From: CAYJBH01 sp964369965
Lineage (GTDB): Bacteria; Bacillota; Clostridia; Oscillospirales; Ruminococcaceae
Assembly (NCBI GenBank): GCA_964369965.1
Contig: CAYJGF010000008.1
Location: 1 to 64,000, forward strand
Direction: 5' to 3'
DNA length: 64,000 nucleotides
Both the position numbers and the translations under genes were made by a program. A model generated the notes under the pieces. The model was not told the origin of the DNA and ran no database searches. It was given only the letters and a program-made list of their open reading frames with translations. Shown in pieces: positions 35,959 to 44,374 of the stretch (positions within the stretch are counted from its first letter, which is position 1; each line of letters starts with the position of its first letter).

Positions 35959-38205
35959 TTACAGTTTCCAAATATCCTCGTTATAATCCTTTATTGTCCT
36001 GTCGGAGGAGAAAAAGCCGGCGTTTGCTATATTTAACAATGCCTTTTTTGACCACTCGTCGCGATTTTCATAGTCGCGGAGCATCCTGTCCTTACATATT
36101 ATATATTCTTCAAGGTCAAGCAAGCTCATAAACCAGTCTTTTGTGGCGATGTTCTGATAAAGTCGATTTAAAATCTTTTTGTTTCCTATTAATAAGAGCT
36201 CTTCCGAGCGGATAAACTCCACCAGTTCACGCACATGTGGTCGGTGCTCCATTATCTTGCCGGAGCCGTAGCACGCGCTGTCATACAGCTTTATTACAAA
36301 GTCGCTGTCCCGACCGAATGTGTATATATTCTCCTCACCCACCAGTTCGGCAATCTCAACATTCGCGCCGTCCTGTGTTCCGAGGGTAACAGCGCCGTTG
36401 AGCATAAACTTCATATTGCCGGTGCCGCTCGCCTCTTTAGACGCAAGTGAAATCTGCTCCGATATGTCACATGCCGGTATTAATTTCTGGGCGAGGGTCA
36501 CATTATAGTTCTCCACCATCACAACTTTGAGATGTTTCGAGACCTTTTTGTCCCCATCTATCAACCGTGCAAGGCAGAGTATCAGGTGGATAATGTCCTT
36601 TGCCGCCTCATAGGCAGGCGCCGCCTTTGCACCAAACAAAAATGTAATCGGACGCGCCGGAAGAATGCCGGATTTTATCTCCTTATACTTATTGATAATA
36701 TAGAGCGCATTCATCTGCTGGCGCTTGTACTCATGTAGTCGTTTTATCTGTATATCATAGATGGAGTCGGGGTTTATCTTTATGTCTTGTGTCATAAGGA
36801 GATATTCGGCGAGGTCGCGTTTATTTGCCGCTTTGATCTGTGACAGCGCCTGCAGTGTCTCCGGCGTGACGTTATCCATCAATTTTTTAAGTTCAAGCGC
36901 GTCGGTCTTAAAGCCGTCCCCTATTCTTTCTTCAATAAAACTTGACAAACGAGGGTTGCAGTGCAACAGCCACCGACGAAAAGTGATGCCGTTGGTTTTG
37001 TTGCTAAACTTCTCGGGATAAACCCTTGCGAAGTGCGACAGCTCACTGTTTTTGAGAATTTCGGTGTGCAGGGCGGCGACGCCGTTCACACTAAAACCGA
37101 AATGTATGTCAATATGAGCCATATGCACACGCTCCCCACTGTCGATAATATGCATATTCTCCTCTGCAAAAATCGCCTTGACCTTTTCATCCAGTCGTTT
37201 AATTATCGGGACTAACGCCGGCACAACCTCCTCAAAATAGCGCAACGGCCATTTTTCCAGTGCCTCCGCTAAAATTGTGTGGTTGGTATAGGCACAGCAA
37301 CCGGCAACTATGTCCGCGGCGCGGTTAAACTCGACACCCTCATCACAGAGCAGTCGAATAAGCTCCGGTATAATCATGCTCGGATGGGTGTCGTTAATCT
37401 GAATTACCGCATATTCCCCGAGGTCTAAAAGGTTACTGCCACGCTGTTTAGCCTCCTCAATTATCAGCTTTGCACCACATGCGACCATAAAATATTGCTG
37501 ATATATCCTCAACTTGTGACCTGCCTCGTCACTGTCGTCGGGATATAGAAATAGTGTTATGTTTTTATCCACCTTAGTTTTATCAAAATTTATCCCTTTT
37601 TTAACGATTTTCTCGCTTACCGACGGGGCATCAAAAAGGTGCAGTTTTATCGCACCGCCACCGTATCCGACGACATCGATATCATACATATTCGCCTTAA
37701 TATTAAATTCGCGAAAGTTCACCACGGCATCAAAATCGGTTTTCGTCAGCCAGCCTTTATCCTCAATCCACGGGTTCTTATACTCCTTTTGCTCCCGTTT
37801 TTCAAAGCGTTGCTCAAATAAACCGAAATGATAATTCAACCCGATACCGACCGCATTGAGACCGAGCGTTGCAATGGAATCAAGAAAACAGGCGGCAAGC
37901 CGACCGAGACCTCCGTTGCCCAGTGACGGCTCCGGCTCGCATTGCTCCACCTCGGAAAGGCTGTGCCCGTTTTGTTTTAAAAGCTCGTCTACCTCGTCAT
38001 ATATCCCGAGATTGATGAGATTGTCGCATAGAAGTTTGCCGAGCAAAAATTCAGCCGAAATATAATAGAGTTTGCGTTTTTGCTCCGTCGATTTTCTCTG
38101 CGATGCCGTTTTTTCTTTCACTATTTCGAGGAGTGCATAATATATCTCCTGTCGGTTGGATTTATCTATGTCTTTTGCAAGTTTTTGTTTTAAAAGCTCT
38201 TTCAT
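35959..38205 (-). CDS. glgP: glycogen/starch/maltodextrin phosphorylase
   Basis: An enzyme of about 748 residues that releases glucose 1-phosphate from alpha-1,4-glucans. Motifs: ISAEFLLGKLLCDNLINLG, EPEPSLGNGGLGRLAACFLD and the PLP site SGTGNMKFMLNGAVTLGTQD with the cofactor Lys. I prefer ATG 38205, 10 nt after AGGAG; ATG 38214 is only 1 nt from it. It follows malQ directly (5-bp gap to the first ATG), so the pair forms a glucan-degradation operon. The length is slightly short for the family, as is usual for clostridial enzymes. Confidence 0.95.
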   Translation of the reverse strand: MKELLKQKLAKDIDKSNRQEIYYALLEIVKEKTASQRKSTEQKRKLYYISAEFLLGKLLCDNLINLGIYDEVDELLKQNGHSLSEVEQCEPEPSLGNGGLGRLAACFLDSIATLGLNAVGIGLNYHFGLFEQRFEKREQKEYKNPWIEDKGWLTKTDFDAVVNFREFNIKANMYDIDVVGYGGGAIKLHLFDAPSVSEKIVKKGINFDKTKVDKNITLFLYPDDSDEAGHKLRIYQQYFMVACGAKLIIEEAKQRGSNLLDLGEYAVIQINDTHPSMIIPELIRLLCDEGVEFNRAADIVAGCCAYTNHTILAEALEKWPLRYFEEVVPALVPIIKRLDEKVKAIFAEENMHIIDSGERVHMAHIDIHFGFSVNGVAALHTEILKNSELSHFARVYPEKFSNKTNGITFRRWLLHCNPRLSSFIEERIGDGFKTDALELKKLMDNVTPETLQALSQIKAANKRDLAEYLLMTQDIKINPDSIYDIQIKRLHEYKRQQMNALYIINKYKEIKSGILPARPITFLFGAKAAPAYEAAKDIIHLILCLARLIDGDKKVSKHLKVVMVENYNVTLAQKLIPACDISEQISLASKEASGTGNMKFMLNGAVTLGTQDGANVEIAELVGEENIYTFGRDSDFVIKLYDSACYGSGKIMEHRPHVRELVEFIRSEELLLIGNKKILNRLYQNIATKDWFMSLLDLEEYIICKDRMLRDYENRDEWSKKALLNIANAGFFSSDRTIKDYNEDIWKL

Positions 38206-38218
38206 CTGCGACATGCTC

Positions 38219-39694
38219 CTATCTTTTGTAAATTTTTGTCAGTCGTGCAATCTCTTTGCCGAGGTTTTTGGTAATATCTGTATGCTGTGCTCGCCAATCC
38301 CAGTTATTTCCAAGTGTGGACGGAGTGTTTATCCGAGCCTCGCTCCCAAGGTTTAGCCAGTCGGCAAGCGGCACAATACAGACATCCGACACACTGCTGT
38401 ATCCACATCGAATGATATCGATGGTAAAATTTTCTACCTTATTCGAGACACCCAAATATTCTTTACAAAATTTGACATCTGCCTTAGGGGCGGTCGAGAT
38501 CCAGTCGGCGGTGGTGGTGTTGTCATGTGTGCCGGTGTAGACTATACAGTTCTTTTGATAGTTGTGGGGGAGATAGTCACTCTCGCCGGACGCATCAAAG
38601 GCGAACTGCAAAACCTTCATGCCGGGGAAGTTACTGTGTGAGAGCATTTCGCGCACTCCACGGGTGAGATATCCAAGGTCCTCGGCGATAATCTCGGCAT
38701 TGGGGAGGGCATTTTTGATAGCATTTATAAAGGAAATCCCGGGTCCCATCCTCCAGACACCGTTTCTTGCGGTATCATCGGCGGCAGGTATGGCATAATA
38801 CCCCTCAAACCCTCTAAAATGGTCAACACGCACCACATCGTATATCGACAGAGCGTGCCGAATACGTCCAATCCACCAATCAAAATCCTTTCGGAAGTGA
38901 TAGTCCCAATCATAGAGCGGATTACCCCAAAGCTGACCATCGTCGGAAAAAGCATCGGGTGGACAACCGGCGACCTCGACAGGGCGGCGCTCATTGTCCA
39001 GACGGAACAGCTCGGGGCGCGCCCAGAGTTCCGACGAATCGGGTGAGACATAGATAGGTATATCACCGATTATCTTGATACCTTTTTTGTTGGCATATTT
39101 TTTTAGCTGTGCCCATTGACACGCAAAAAGGTACTGCACCACCTTAAAATACTCCATCTCATCGGCAAGCCGACGACGCGCCGCATTGAGTGCATCTTTT
39201 TGATAAAGGCGCAGCTCGTCTGACCAGTTTGAAAAGGCAATATCGCCATTCTCCTTTTTAATAGCCATGAACAGTGCATAATCATCAAGCCAAAAACGAT
39301 TGAGCTTTAAAAACGCTTTGTATTTTTTGTCCTTAATGTCAAAACGCGACACCGCCTTTTTCAAAACGGTATCGCGATTTTTGTATAGGTTATAATAATC
39401 TATTCTGCCATTATCCGACAGCGATTGATACTTTTTGAGCTCTTTTGCATTTAAAAGTCCGTCTTTTTTCAACAGGTCAAGATCGATAAAATAGGGATTA
39501 AAAGCAAAGGCGGAAAAACTTTGGTAGGGGCTGTCACCATAACCGGTCGGTCCTATCGGCAAAATTTGCCAGTAGCTCTGATTTGCATCGTGCAAAAAGT
39601 CAACAAAACGATAGGCTTCACTCCCGAGGGTTCCGATACCGTAGGGTGATGGCAGGGCGGAAATGGGCATAAGTATGCCGGCTCCTCTTTTCAT
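38219..39694 (-). CDS. malQ: 4-alpha-glucanotransferase (amylomaltase)
   Basis: A 491-residue GH77 disproportionating enzyme. Motifs: GILMPISALPSPYGIGTLG, the nucleophile region VVRVDHFRGFEGYYAIPA, the acid/base region EIIAEDLGYLTRGVREML and the transition-state Asp in YTGTHDNTT. Start ATG 39694 has AAAGGA upstream; an in-frame codon 7 residues earlier is less likely. It supplies longer glucan chains to the phosphorylase encoded next. Confidence 0.95.
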   Translation of the reverse strand: MKRGAGILMPISALPSPYGIGTLGSEAYRFVDFLHDANQSYWQILPIGPTGYGDSPYQSFSAFAFNPYFIDLDLLKKDGLLNAKELKKYQSLSDNGRIDYYNLYKNRDTVLKKAVSRFDIKDKKYKAFLKLNRFWLDDYALFMAIKKENGDIAFSNWSDELRLYQKDALNAARRRLADEMEYFKVVQYLFACQWAQLKKYANKKGIKIIGDIPIYVSPDSSELWARPELFRLDNERRPVEVAGCPPDAFSDDGQLWGNPLYDWDYHFRKDFDWWIGRIRHALSIYDVVRVDHFRGFEGYYAIPAADDTARNGVWRMGPGISFINAIKNALPNAEIIAEDLGYLTRGVREMLSHSNFPGMKVLQFAFDASGESDYLPHNYQKNCIVYTGTHDNTTTADWISTAPKADVKFCKEYLGVSNKVENFTIDIIRCGYSSVSDVCIVPLADWLNLGSEARINTPSTLGNNWDWRAQHTDITKNLGKEIARLTKIYKR

Positions 39695-39730
39695 AGGCTT
39701 GTCCTTTCTATACATAATAGGAGGTTGATG

Positions 39731-39778
39731 GGGCGGTCATCGGTCGCATGAAAATCCTTTCATCACAAATGACCGCCC
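39731..39778. repeat. nested palindrome between trpB and malQ
   Basis: GGGCGGTCAT (39731-39740) pairs with ATGACCGCCC (39769-39778). Inside, ATGAAA pairs with TTTCAT (39748-39753 with 39758-39763). There is no T-run, so it looks like a REP-type intergenic palindrome, though it could slow transcription leaving trpB. Confidence 0.5.
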
Positions 39779-39790
39779 ACTACAAATATT

Positions 39791-41158
39791 TTAACCTATA
39801 TTTGGCAGAGTGTCAAATCCTTTTTGCAGATCCTCGTCGGTGGGGACATAGTTATTGAGCGTGTCGTTGTGATAGCTCTCGTATGCGGTGAGGTCAAAAT
39901 ACCCTGTGCCGGTCAGTCCGACAAGAATATTCTTATGCTCGCCGGTCTCGCGGCATTTTATAGCCTCGTCCACCGCGCCTTTGATTGCGTGGGAACTCTC
40001 CGGTGCAGGCAGAATACCCTCACAACGTGCAAACTCGACTGCGACGTCAAAAACTTCGTTTTGACTGTAGGAGCGAGCGCTCATAAGCCCGTCATGATAC
40101 AGCTTTGAAACGATGGGACTCATGCCGTGGTAGCGCAGACCGCCGGCATGGCTGGGGGAGGGGATAAAGCCACTGCCGAGGGTGTACATCTTGAGCAGCG
40201 GTGTTGTCTTGCCGGTATCGCCAAAGTCGTATGCATACTTACCTCTGGTCATGGACGGGCAGCTGGACGGCTCGACTGCAATAATTTCGACATCGTGGTT
40301 GCCACGGATTTTATCGGCGACAAAGGGTGAGATAAGCCCACCGAGGTTGGAACCACCGCCGGCACAACCGACAATGATGTCCGGTTTAATATTGTACATA
40401 TCCATAGCGGTTTTTGCCTCAAGCCCGATGACGCTCTGGTGTAAAAGTACATGGTTTAGCACACTTCCGAGGACATAACGGCAGTTTTCAGTTTTCATTG
40501 CCGCCTCGATAGCCTCGGAAATTGCACAGCCGAGACTTCCACCGGTGCCGGGATTTTCCGCTAAGATTTTGCGCCCTATCTCGGTGCTATCGGACGGCGA
40601 GGGGATGACGTTTGCGCCGTAGGTCTGCATGAGCAGTTTGCGGTAGGGTTTTTGTTCACTGGAAATTTTAACCATATACACCGACAGGTCGACGCCGTAG
40701 TAGGCACACGCCATGGACAGTGCACTGCCCCATTGACCCGCGCCGGTCTCGGTGGTGAGCGAGGTTATGCCCTGCTTTTTGGCATAGTAGACCTGTGCGG
40801 CGGCGCTGTTGAGCTTGTGAGAGCCGGAGGTATTGTTGCCCTCGAATTTGTAGTAGATGTGCGCCGGTGTGCCGAGCTTTTTTTCAAGGCAATAGGCACG
40901 AACGAGCGGAGACGGACGATACATGCGATAAAAACTGCGGATATCCTCCGGTATGGGGATAAACTCATCGGTCACGTTATACTCCTGCTCGATAAGGTCA
41001 GAGCAAAACAGCCCTGCGAGTGCCTCGGGCGGTACCGCCGAACCATCGGGTCCTGTGAACCCCTCCGGTTTTTCTTTCATGACGGCACGCACATTGTGCC
41101 ATGCTTTGGGTAGCTCGTTCTCACTTAGATAAATTTTGTAGGGTACGTTGTTGTTCAT
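39791..41158 (-). CDS. trpB: tryptophan synthase beta-like protein TrpB2
   Basis: A 455-residue PLP enzyme of the TrpB type 2 group, longer than TrpB1 at its N-terminus (PYKIYLSENELPKAWHNVRA). The PLP Lys motif is NTSGSHKLNSAAAQ, and ETGAGQWGSALSMA and GCAGGGSNLGG are also present. It joins serine and indole to make tryptophan. No trpA or other trp gene is near, so it probably salvages free indole. The 5' leader carries a Trp attenuator (41184-41313). The ribosome site is GAAAGGAG. Confidence 0.93.
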   Translation of the reverse strand: MNNNVPYKIYLSENELPKAWHNVRAVMKEKPEGFTGPDGSAVPPEALAGLFCSDLIEQEYNVTDEFIPIPEDIRSFYRMYRPSPLVRAYCLEKKLGTPAHIYYKFEGNNTSGSHKLNSAAAQVYYAKKQGITSLTTETGAGQWGSALSMACAYYGVDLSVYMVKISSEQKPYRKLLMQTYGANVIPSPSDSTEIGRKILAENPGTGGSLGCAISEAIEAAMKTENCRYVLGSVLNHVLLHQSVIGLEAKTAMDMYNIKPDIIVGCAGGGSNLGGLISPFVADKIRGNHDVEIIAVEPSSCPSMTRGKYAYDFGDTGKTTPLLKMYTLGSGFIPSPSHAGGLRYHGMSPIVSKLYHDGLMSARSYSQNEVFDVAVEFARCEGILPAPESSHAIKGAVDEAIKCRETGEHKNILVGLTGTGYFDLTAYESYHNDTLNNYVPTDEDLQKGFDTLPNIG

Positions 41159-41183
41159 TTTTTTCTCCTTTCAAACGAAAAAA

Positions 41184-41217
41184 GTGCCTGTGCGGCTCTT
41201 TCAGAGTACACAGGCAC
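41184..41217 (-). terminator. attenuator terminator upstream of trpB2
   Basis: GTGCCTGTG (41184-41192) pairs with CACAGGCAC (41209-41217), with a smaller inner CTCT/AGAG pairing. The minus-strand product is followed by six T (41178-41183). It lies between the leader peptide stop and the trpB2 ribosome site, the position of an attenuator. Confidence 0.85.
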
Positions 41218-41241
41218 CGAATAACTTTTGGTGATTTCGGT

Positions 41242-41313
41242 TTATGCGTGCGAAAACAGCCTTATCTCTTCAATAAGGCGCCACCAGTATTGTTGATTGG
41301 TGATACGACACAT
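41242..41313 (-). CDS. trp leader peptide with tandem Trp codons, 23 residues
   Basis: A 23-codon frame starting ATG at 41313 and ending TAA at 41242. It reads MCRITNQQYWWRLIEEIRLF, then SHA. The two adjacent TGG codons (41281-41286) fall just before a 7-bp hairpin, GCCTTAT (41273-41279) with ATAAGGC (41259-41265) on the minus strand, as in ribosome-mediated attenuation. GAGGAAG precedes the start. When Trp is scarce, ribosomes stall at Trp-Trp and the terminator should not form. A perfect promoter precedes it. Confidence 0.85.
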   Translation of the reverse strand: MCRITNQQYWWRLIEEIRLFSHA

Positions 41314-41357
41314 AATACTTCCTCAAATACAGTTAAGTTTTCAAAAACTATGAAAGA

Positions 41358-41386
41358 ATAATAACATAGTTTTTTTTCGGTGTCAA
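41358..41386 (-). promoter_or_regulatory. promoter of the trp leader-trpB2 transcript
   Basis: On the minus strand, consensus TTGACA (41386-41381) and TATTAT (41363-41358) with 17-bp spacing. The predicted transcript start is near 41351, about 38 nt before the leader ATG. Confidence 0.8.
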
Positions 41387-41414
41387 GGGTTTTGGTAAGA
41401 AAAAAAATATATAT

Positions 41415-42230
41415 TTATATTTCATACCCCACCGGTCGGCGGTTTTCATAATAAAATGCCTCGGCAAATCCGATACTTTTCAGCATCTCGCCCCCCTCTT
41501 TTATGCCACTACCGACATCGTCGTCGACATGTGCGTCACTGCCGAGAGTGACAAGGCGACCGCCGAGGTTATAATAGAGTCGAAAAATATCCTCATCCGG
41601 CAGGGTTACACCGATGGGTTGTCGCAGTCCCGAGGTGTTGCACTCCAGTGCAATATCCTTTTTTATCATCAGCAAAAACAGCTCTTCAATCCGCGGCAGA
41701 TAATCATTTATATCGCACGGCACACCCTCGCGCAGGAAATAGCGCAGAGGATATGTCAGGTGACCGAGCACCTCGCCGCAGTTTAAATTTATCATATCTA
41801 TAAGGTCGTCAAAATACCGTCTCATCAAGAGATCTCCCTCCGACAAAAAACGCTCTCGTTTTAAAAAGAAAAAGTCTTGTTTATCAAAGGTCGTGTGTTG
41901 AGATACTATGATATGATCATAGTCGTGGCGCGAAACCACCTGCCGTGCAATTTCGGGGTAGTGGCATCCCTGCCCGAGCTCGGTGCCGACCAGCACCTTT
42001 ATCCCTGCCTCGTCCGACACCGCCCTGATGGCGTGCACCGAGTCCACCGAAAAGTCAACCTCCTGCCAAAAATCCTCCTTGTGGTTATGCTCTAAATCGC
42101 AGTGGTCGGTTAAAGCGATGACGTTCACACCGTTTTGGAGGGCGGCGCGACATATCATGCTAAGCTCGCTTTTTGCGTCGTGGCTGATAATGCTGTGTAG
42201 ATGTGTGTCCGCTACTGTTTTTTTCATCAT
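41415..42230 (-). CDS. PHP-domain histidinol-phosphatase (HisJ) family protein
   Basis: A 271-residue PHP phosphoesterase with metal-binding motifs DTHLHS near the N-terminus, ALTDHCDLE, IIVSQHTTFDK and the C-terminal TLGSDAHVDDDVG. The family includes histidinol-phosphatase of histidine synthesis, and this is the best guess, but no other his gene is nearby and general phosphoesterase activity is possible. It is preceded by AAGGA and ends 29 bp upstream of the -35 of the trp promoter. Confidence 0.8.
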   Translation of the reverse strand: MMKKTVADTHLHSIISHDAKSELSMICRAALQNGVNVIALTDHCDLEHNHKEDFWQEVDFSVDSVHAIRAVSDEAGIKVLVGTELGQGCHYPEIARQVVSRHDYDHIIVSQHTTFDKQDFFFLKRERFLSEGDLLMRRYFDDLIDMINLNCGEVLGHLTYPLRYFLREGVPCDINDYLPRIEELFLLMIKKDIALECNTSGLRQPIGVTLPDEDIFRLYYNLGGRLVTLGSDAHVDDDVGSGIKEGGEMLKSIGFAEAFYYENRRPVGYEI

Positions 42231-42241
42231 TTTTTCCTTAT

Positions 42242-44284
42242 CTACTGTGAGATTTCTGCAAAATATTCGTCGTAGTTTTCCGGACGATACTCATCTTCCG
42301 GCCATAGTGTGCCGTAGGGGCGCAGGTCGAAAAAGACATCAAATCTGTTAACGCCGTCATCGTACTCAAACGGCTCGATCATTCGCAATGAACCGTATTC
42401 GTATTTAAATATCGGTGTTTCTCCCTTGTCAAGATATAAATCCATGATCCAGTTTTCATCGCCCTCTATATCCACAGGAAAGAGGATATCGTCCTCAACC
42501 TCTATGTAGGCGGAATAGACAACATATGATTCTTCATCAAGGTATTCCGATGTGTCCAGTATTTCAAGGTAGAGCAATTCCTCGCCGTCTTCCGACTCCA
42601 GTACATCGATGAATCCCCAGACCGGAGTGCCGCCGACATACTCCTCATTTTCGCCCGAAAAATTGTAGATGTTCACATAGCCGTACCAATAGCTCCCGAC
42701 CGCGAGATCGCCCGAGGTGGGTGCGGTGTCGCCCTGTGAGGGTTCGCCGTCGACGGTGGGCGCACTCGGGCTGGATGTACTGTAATCCCGTTCAAAGACA
42801 ACACCGATACCCAGCCCCATAAAGCTGTCAAAAACGAGGGTGTCGCCGTTCACCACGCCATCGGTTTTCAGACCGTAGTTGTCTATCGTCACGCCGTTGT
42901 TGCCGTTATACTCCCAACTGCCGGTATTGACCTCGTTGCCGTTCGACCAGCTGTAGGTGCCGTTATCCTCAAATACGATATTCATGCCGTCGGGGTATTC
43001 CTCCTGCATGTCGAGTTCAAGTCCAAATCCGGTCACCTCGACCCCCTCCCAGCCGCCAATGACCGAGACCGGCTCGCTCGAAAGGGTCGGTATACCGATG
43101 TCAAGTCCCCCCGTGTCAAAGAGCGACACCACGGCGAACAGCACCGCGATGGCGGCGACGATACCACCGGCGACGATAAAGCCGGTTTTTTTGGAGGTCT
43201 TTTTGGGAGCTTGCTGTGGTGTGTTAATCGGCAAAGGCGAAACCGTGTGACCTGTCTGCATCTGCGCACCGCCCTGCGCTCCCATGGAGGTCATCGCCTG
43301 CGGTGGTGCGGACGATGCGTTGTATAGTTGTGTGATCAGTTCCCCCATCGACTGATATCGATCCTTGACCATAAACGCCATGCCACGCATTATAACCTGC
43401 TCTTTATAGGGGTTTATCGCAATGCCGTGGGTGGATGGCCCTTGCAACTGATCTTCGGTAATACGGTCGCTGGATTCCTGCGGTGTCACGCCGGTCATCG
43501 CCTTGTACATGGTGGCGCATATCGCATAGACATCGGTCCACGGTCCCTGTTGACCACGTGAGGAGTACTGCTCCACCGGCGCATAACCGGGTTTTAGCAG
43601 GATGGAACGGCTGACATCGGCACCGCCCTCAAAGTCCCGCGCCGCGCCGAAGTCGATAAGCCGTATTTCCCCCGTTTTAGTTATCATGATGTTGTCGGGG
43701 CTAATATCGCGGTGGATTATGCCCTCCTCATGCATCTTGGAAAGTGACTCCATGACCGGACGCATCAGCAAAAACACATCCTCCGACGGCATTCTACCGC
43801 CGACGTTTGCAAGGTGCGCCTTAAAAGTAGTGCCGTCCACATACTCCATGATGATATATGCGGTGCCGTTTTCCATAATAAAATCGTTCACCGCCACAAT
43901 GCCGGGCAGGCTGCGAAAACGGGCGAGACGGCGCGCCTCGTCCACAAACTTTTCCTTGCCGTGGGTGAAAAAGTCCCCCATCTTGCCCTGAAAGGCGGAG
44001 ACGGTGGTGGATATGCTCGCCTCGCGTGAGGCATAACCGGAGGGGTAGAACTCCTTGACCGCCACCGACAGATTGAGGTTGAGGTCATAACCGATGTAGG
44101 TAATGCCAAAACCACCCTCCCCCAGCACCCGACCGATGAGCACCTTGCCGGCGAGAATTGTCCGCAGTGGAAGATGGTGCAGTGCGACCTCATGTCGTAC
44201 CTCGTCAAAACCGCAGTAAGGGCAAGCACCGCCCACGTTCGGTTTTTCTTTCATACATCCCATGCAGAGGTTGTTGATGTTCAT
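42242..44284 (-). CDS. membrane Ser/Thr protein kinase with zinc ribbon and lipocalin-like ectodomain
   Basis: A 680-residue receptor-type kinase. An N-terminal zinc ribbon (CMGCMKEK..CPYCGF) precedes the Hanks kinase domain (about 35-295): glycine loop GEGGFGITY, VAVKEFYPSGY, catalytic HRDISPDNIM and DFGAARDF. After a linker, one transmembrane helix (about 362-385) leads to an extracellular half with two beta-type segments. The first (NGTYSWSNGNEVNTGSWEYN) looks lipocalin-like. Start ATG 44284 follows CAGGAG. It is a paralogue of the next upstream gene, with the same kinase half but a different sensor half. Confidence 0.85.
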   Translation of the reverse strand: MNINNLCMGCMKEKPNVGGACPYCGFDEVRHEVALHHLPLRTILAGKVLIGRVLGEGGFGITYIGYDLNLNLSVAVKEFYPSGYASREASISTTVSAFQGKMGDFFTHGKEKFVDEARRLARFRSLPGIVAVNDFIMENGTAYIIMEYVDGTTFKAHLANVGGRMPSEDVFLLMRPVMESLSKMHEEGIIHRDISPDNIMITKTGEIRLIDFGAARDFEGGADVSRSILLKPGYAPVEQYSSRGQQGPWTDVYAICATMYKAMTGVTPQESSDRITEDQLQGPSTHGIAINPYKEQVIMRGMAFMVKDRYQSMGELITQLYNASSAPPQAMTSMGAQGGAQMQTGHTVSPLPINTPQQAPKKTSKKTGFIVAGGIVAAIAVLFAVVSLFDTGGLDIGIPTLSSEPVSVIGGWEGVEVTGFGLELDMQEEYPDGMNIVFEDNGTYSWSNGNEVNTGSWEYNGNNGVTIDNYGLKTDGVVNGDTLVFDSFMGLGIGVVFERDYSTSSPSAPTVDGEPSQGDTAPTSGDLAVGSYWYGYVNIYNFSGENEEYVGGTPVWGFIDVLESEDGEELLYLEILDTSEYLDEESYVVYSAYIEVEDDILFPVDIEGDENWIMDLYLDKGETPIFKYEYGSLRMIEPFEYDDGVNRFDVFFDLRPYGTLWPEDEYRPENYDEYFAEISQ

Positions 44285-44323
44285 ATGTCTCCTGTTTTTA
44301 ATATATGTTTTGACGAAATCTAT

Positions 44324-44374
44324 GTGCACGATTAGTCCTTAACCATTCACCATTAGCCTTTAGCCAAAAGACCA
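44324..44374. repeat. short intergenic repeat, copy 1
   Basis: TGCACGATTAG, CCATTCACCATTAG and CTTTAGCC, directly after the stop of the kinase gene 44375-46894 in its reading direction. A near copy is at 47241-47283, again next to a minus-strand stop codon. Confidence 0.5.

Noticed and set aside
41160..41400. T-box riboswitch upstream of trpB2
   Set aside because: No T-box sequence (TGGNACCGCG) or specifier stem is visible, while a leader peptide and terminator explain the region.
41415..42230. PHP phosphatase gene as DNA polymerase X/PolC PHP domain
   Set aside because: The length (271 residues) and motifs fit the free-standing HisJ-like family; no polymerase domain is attached.
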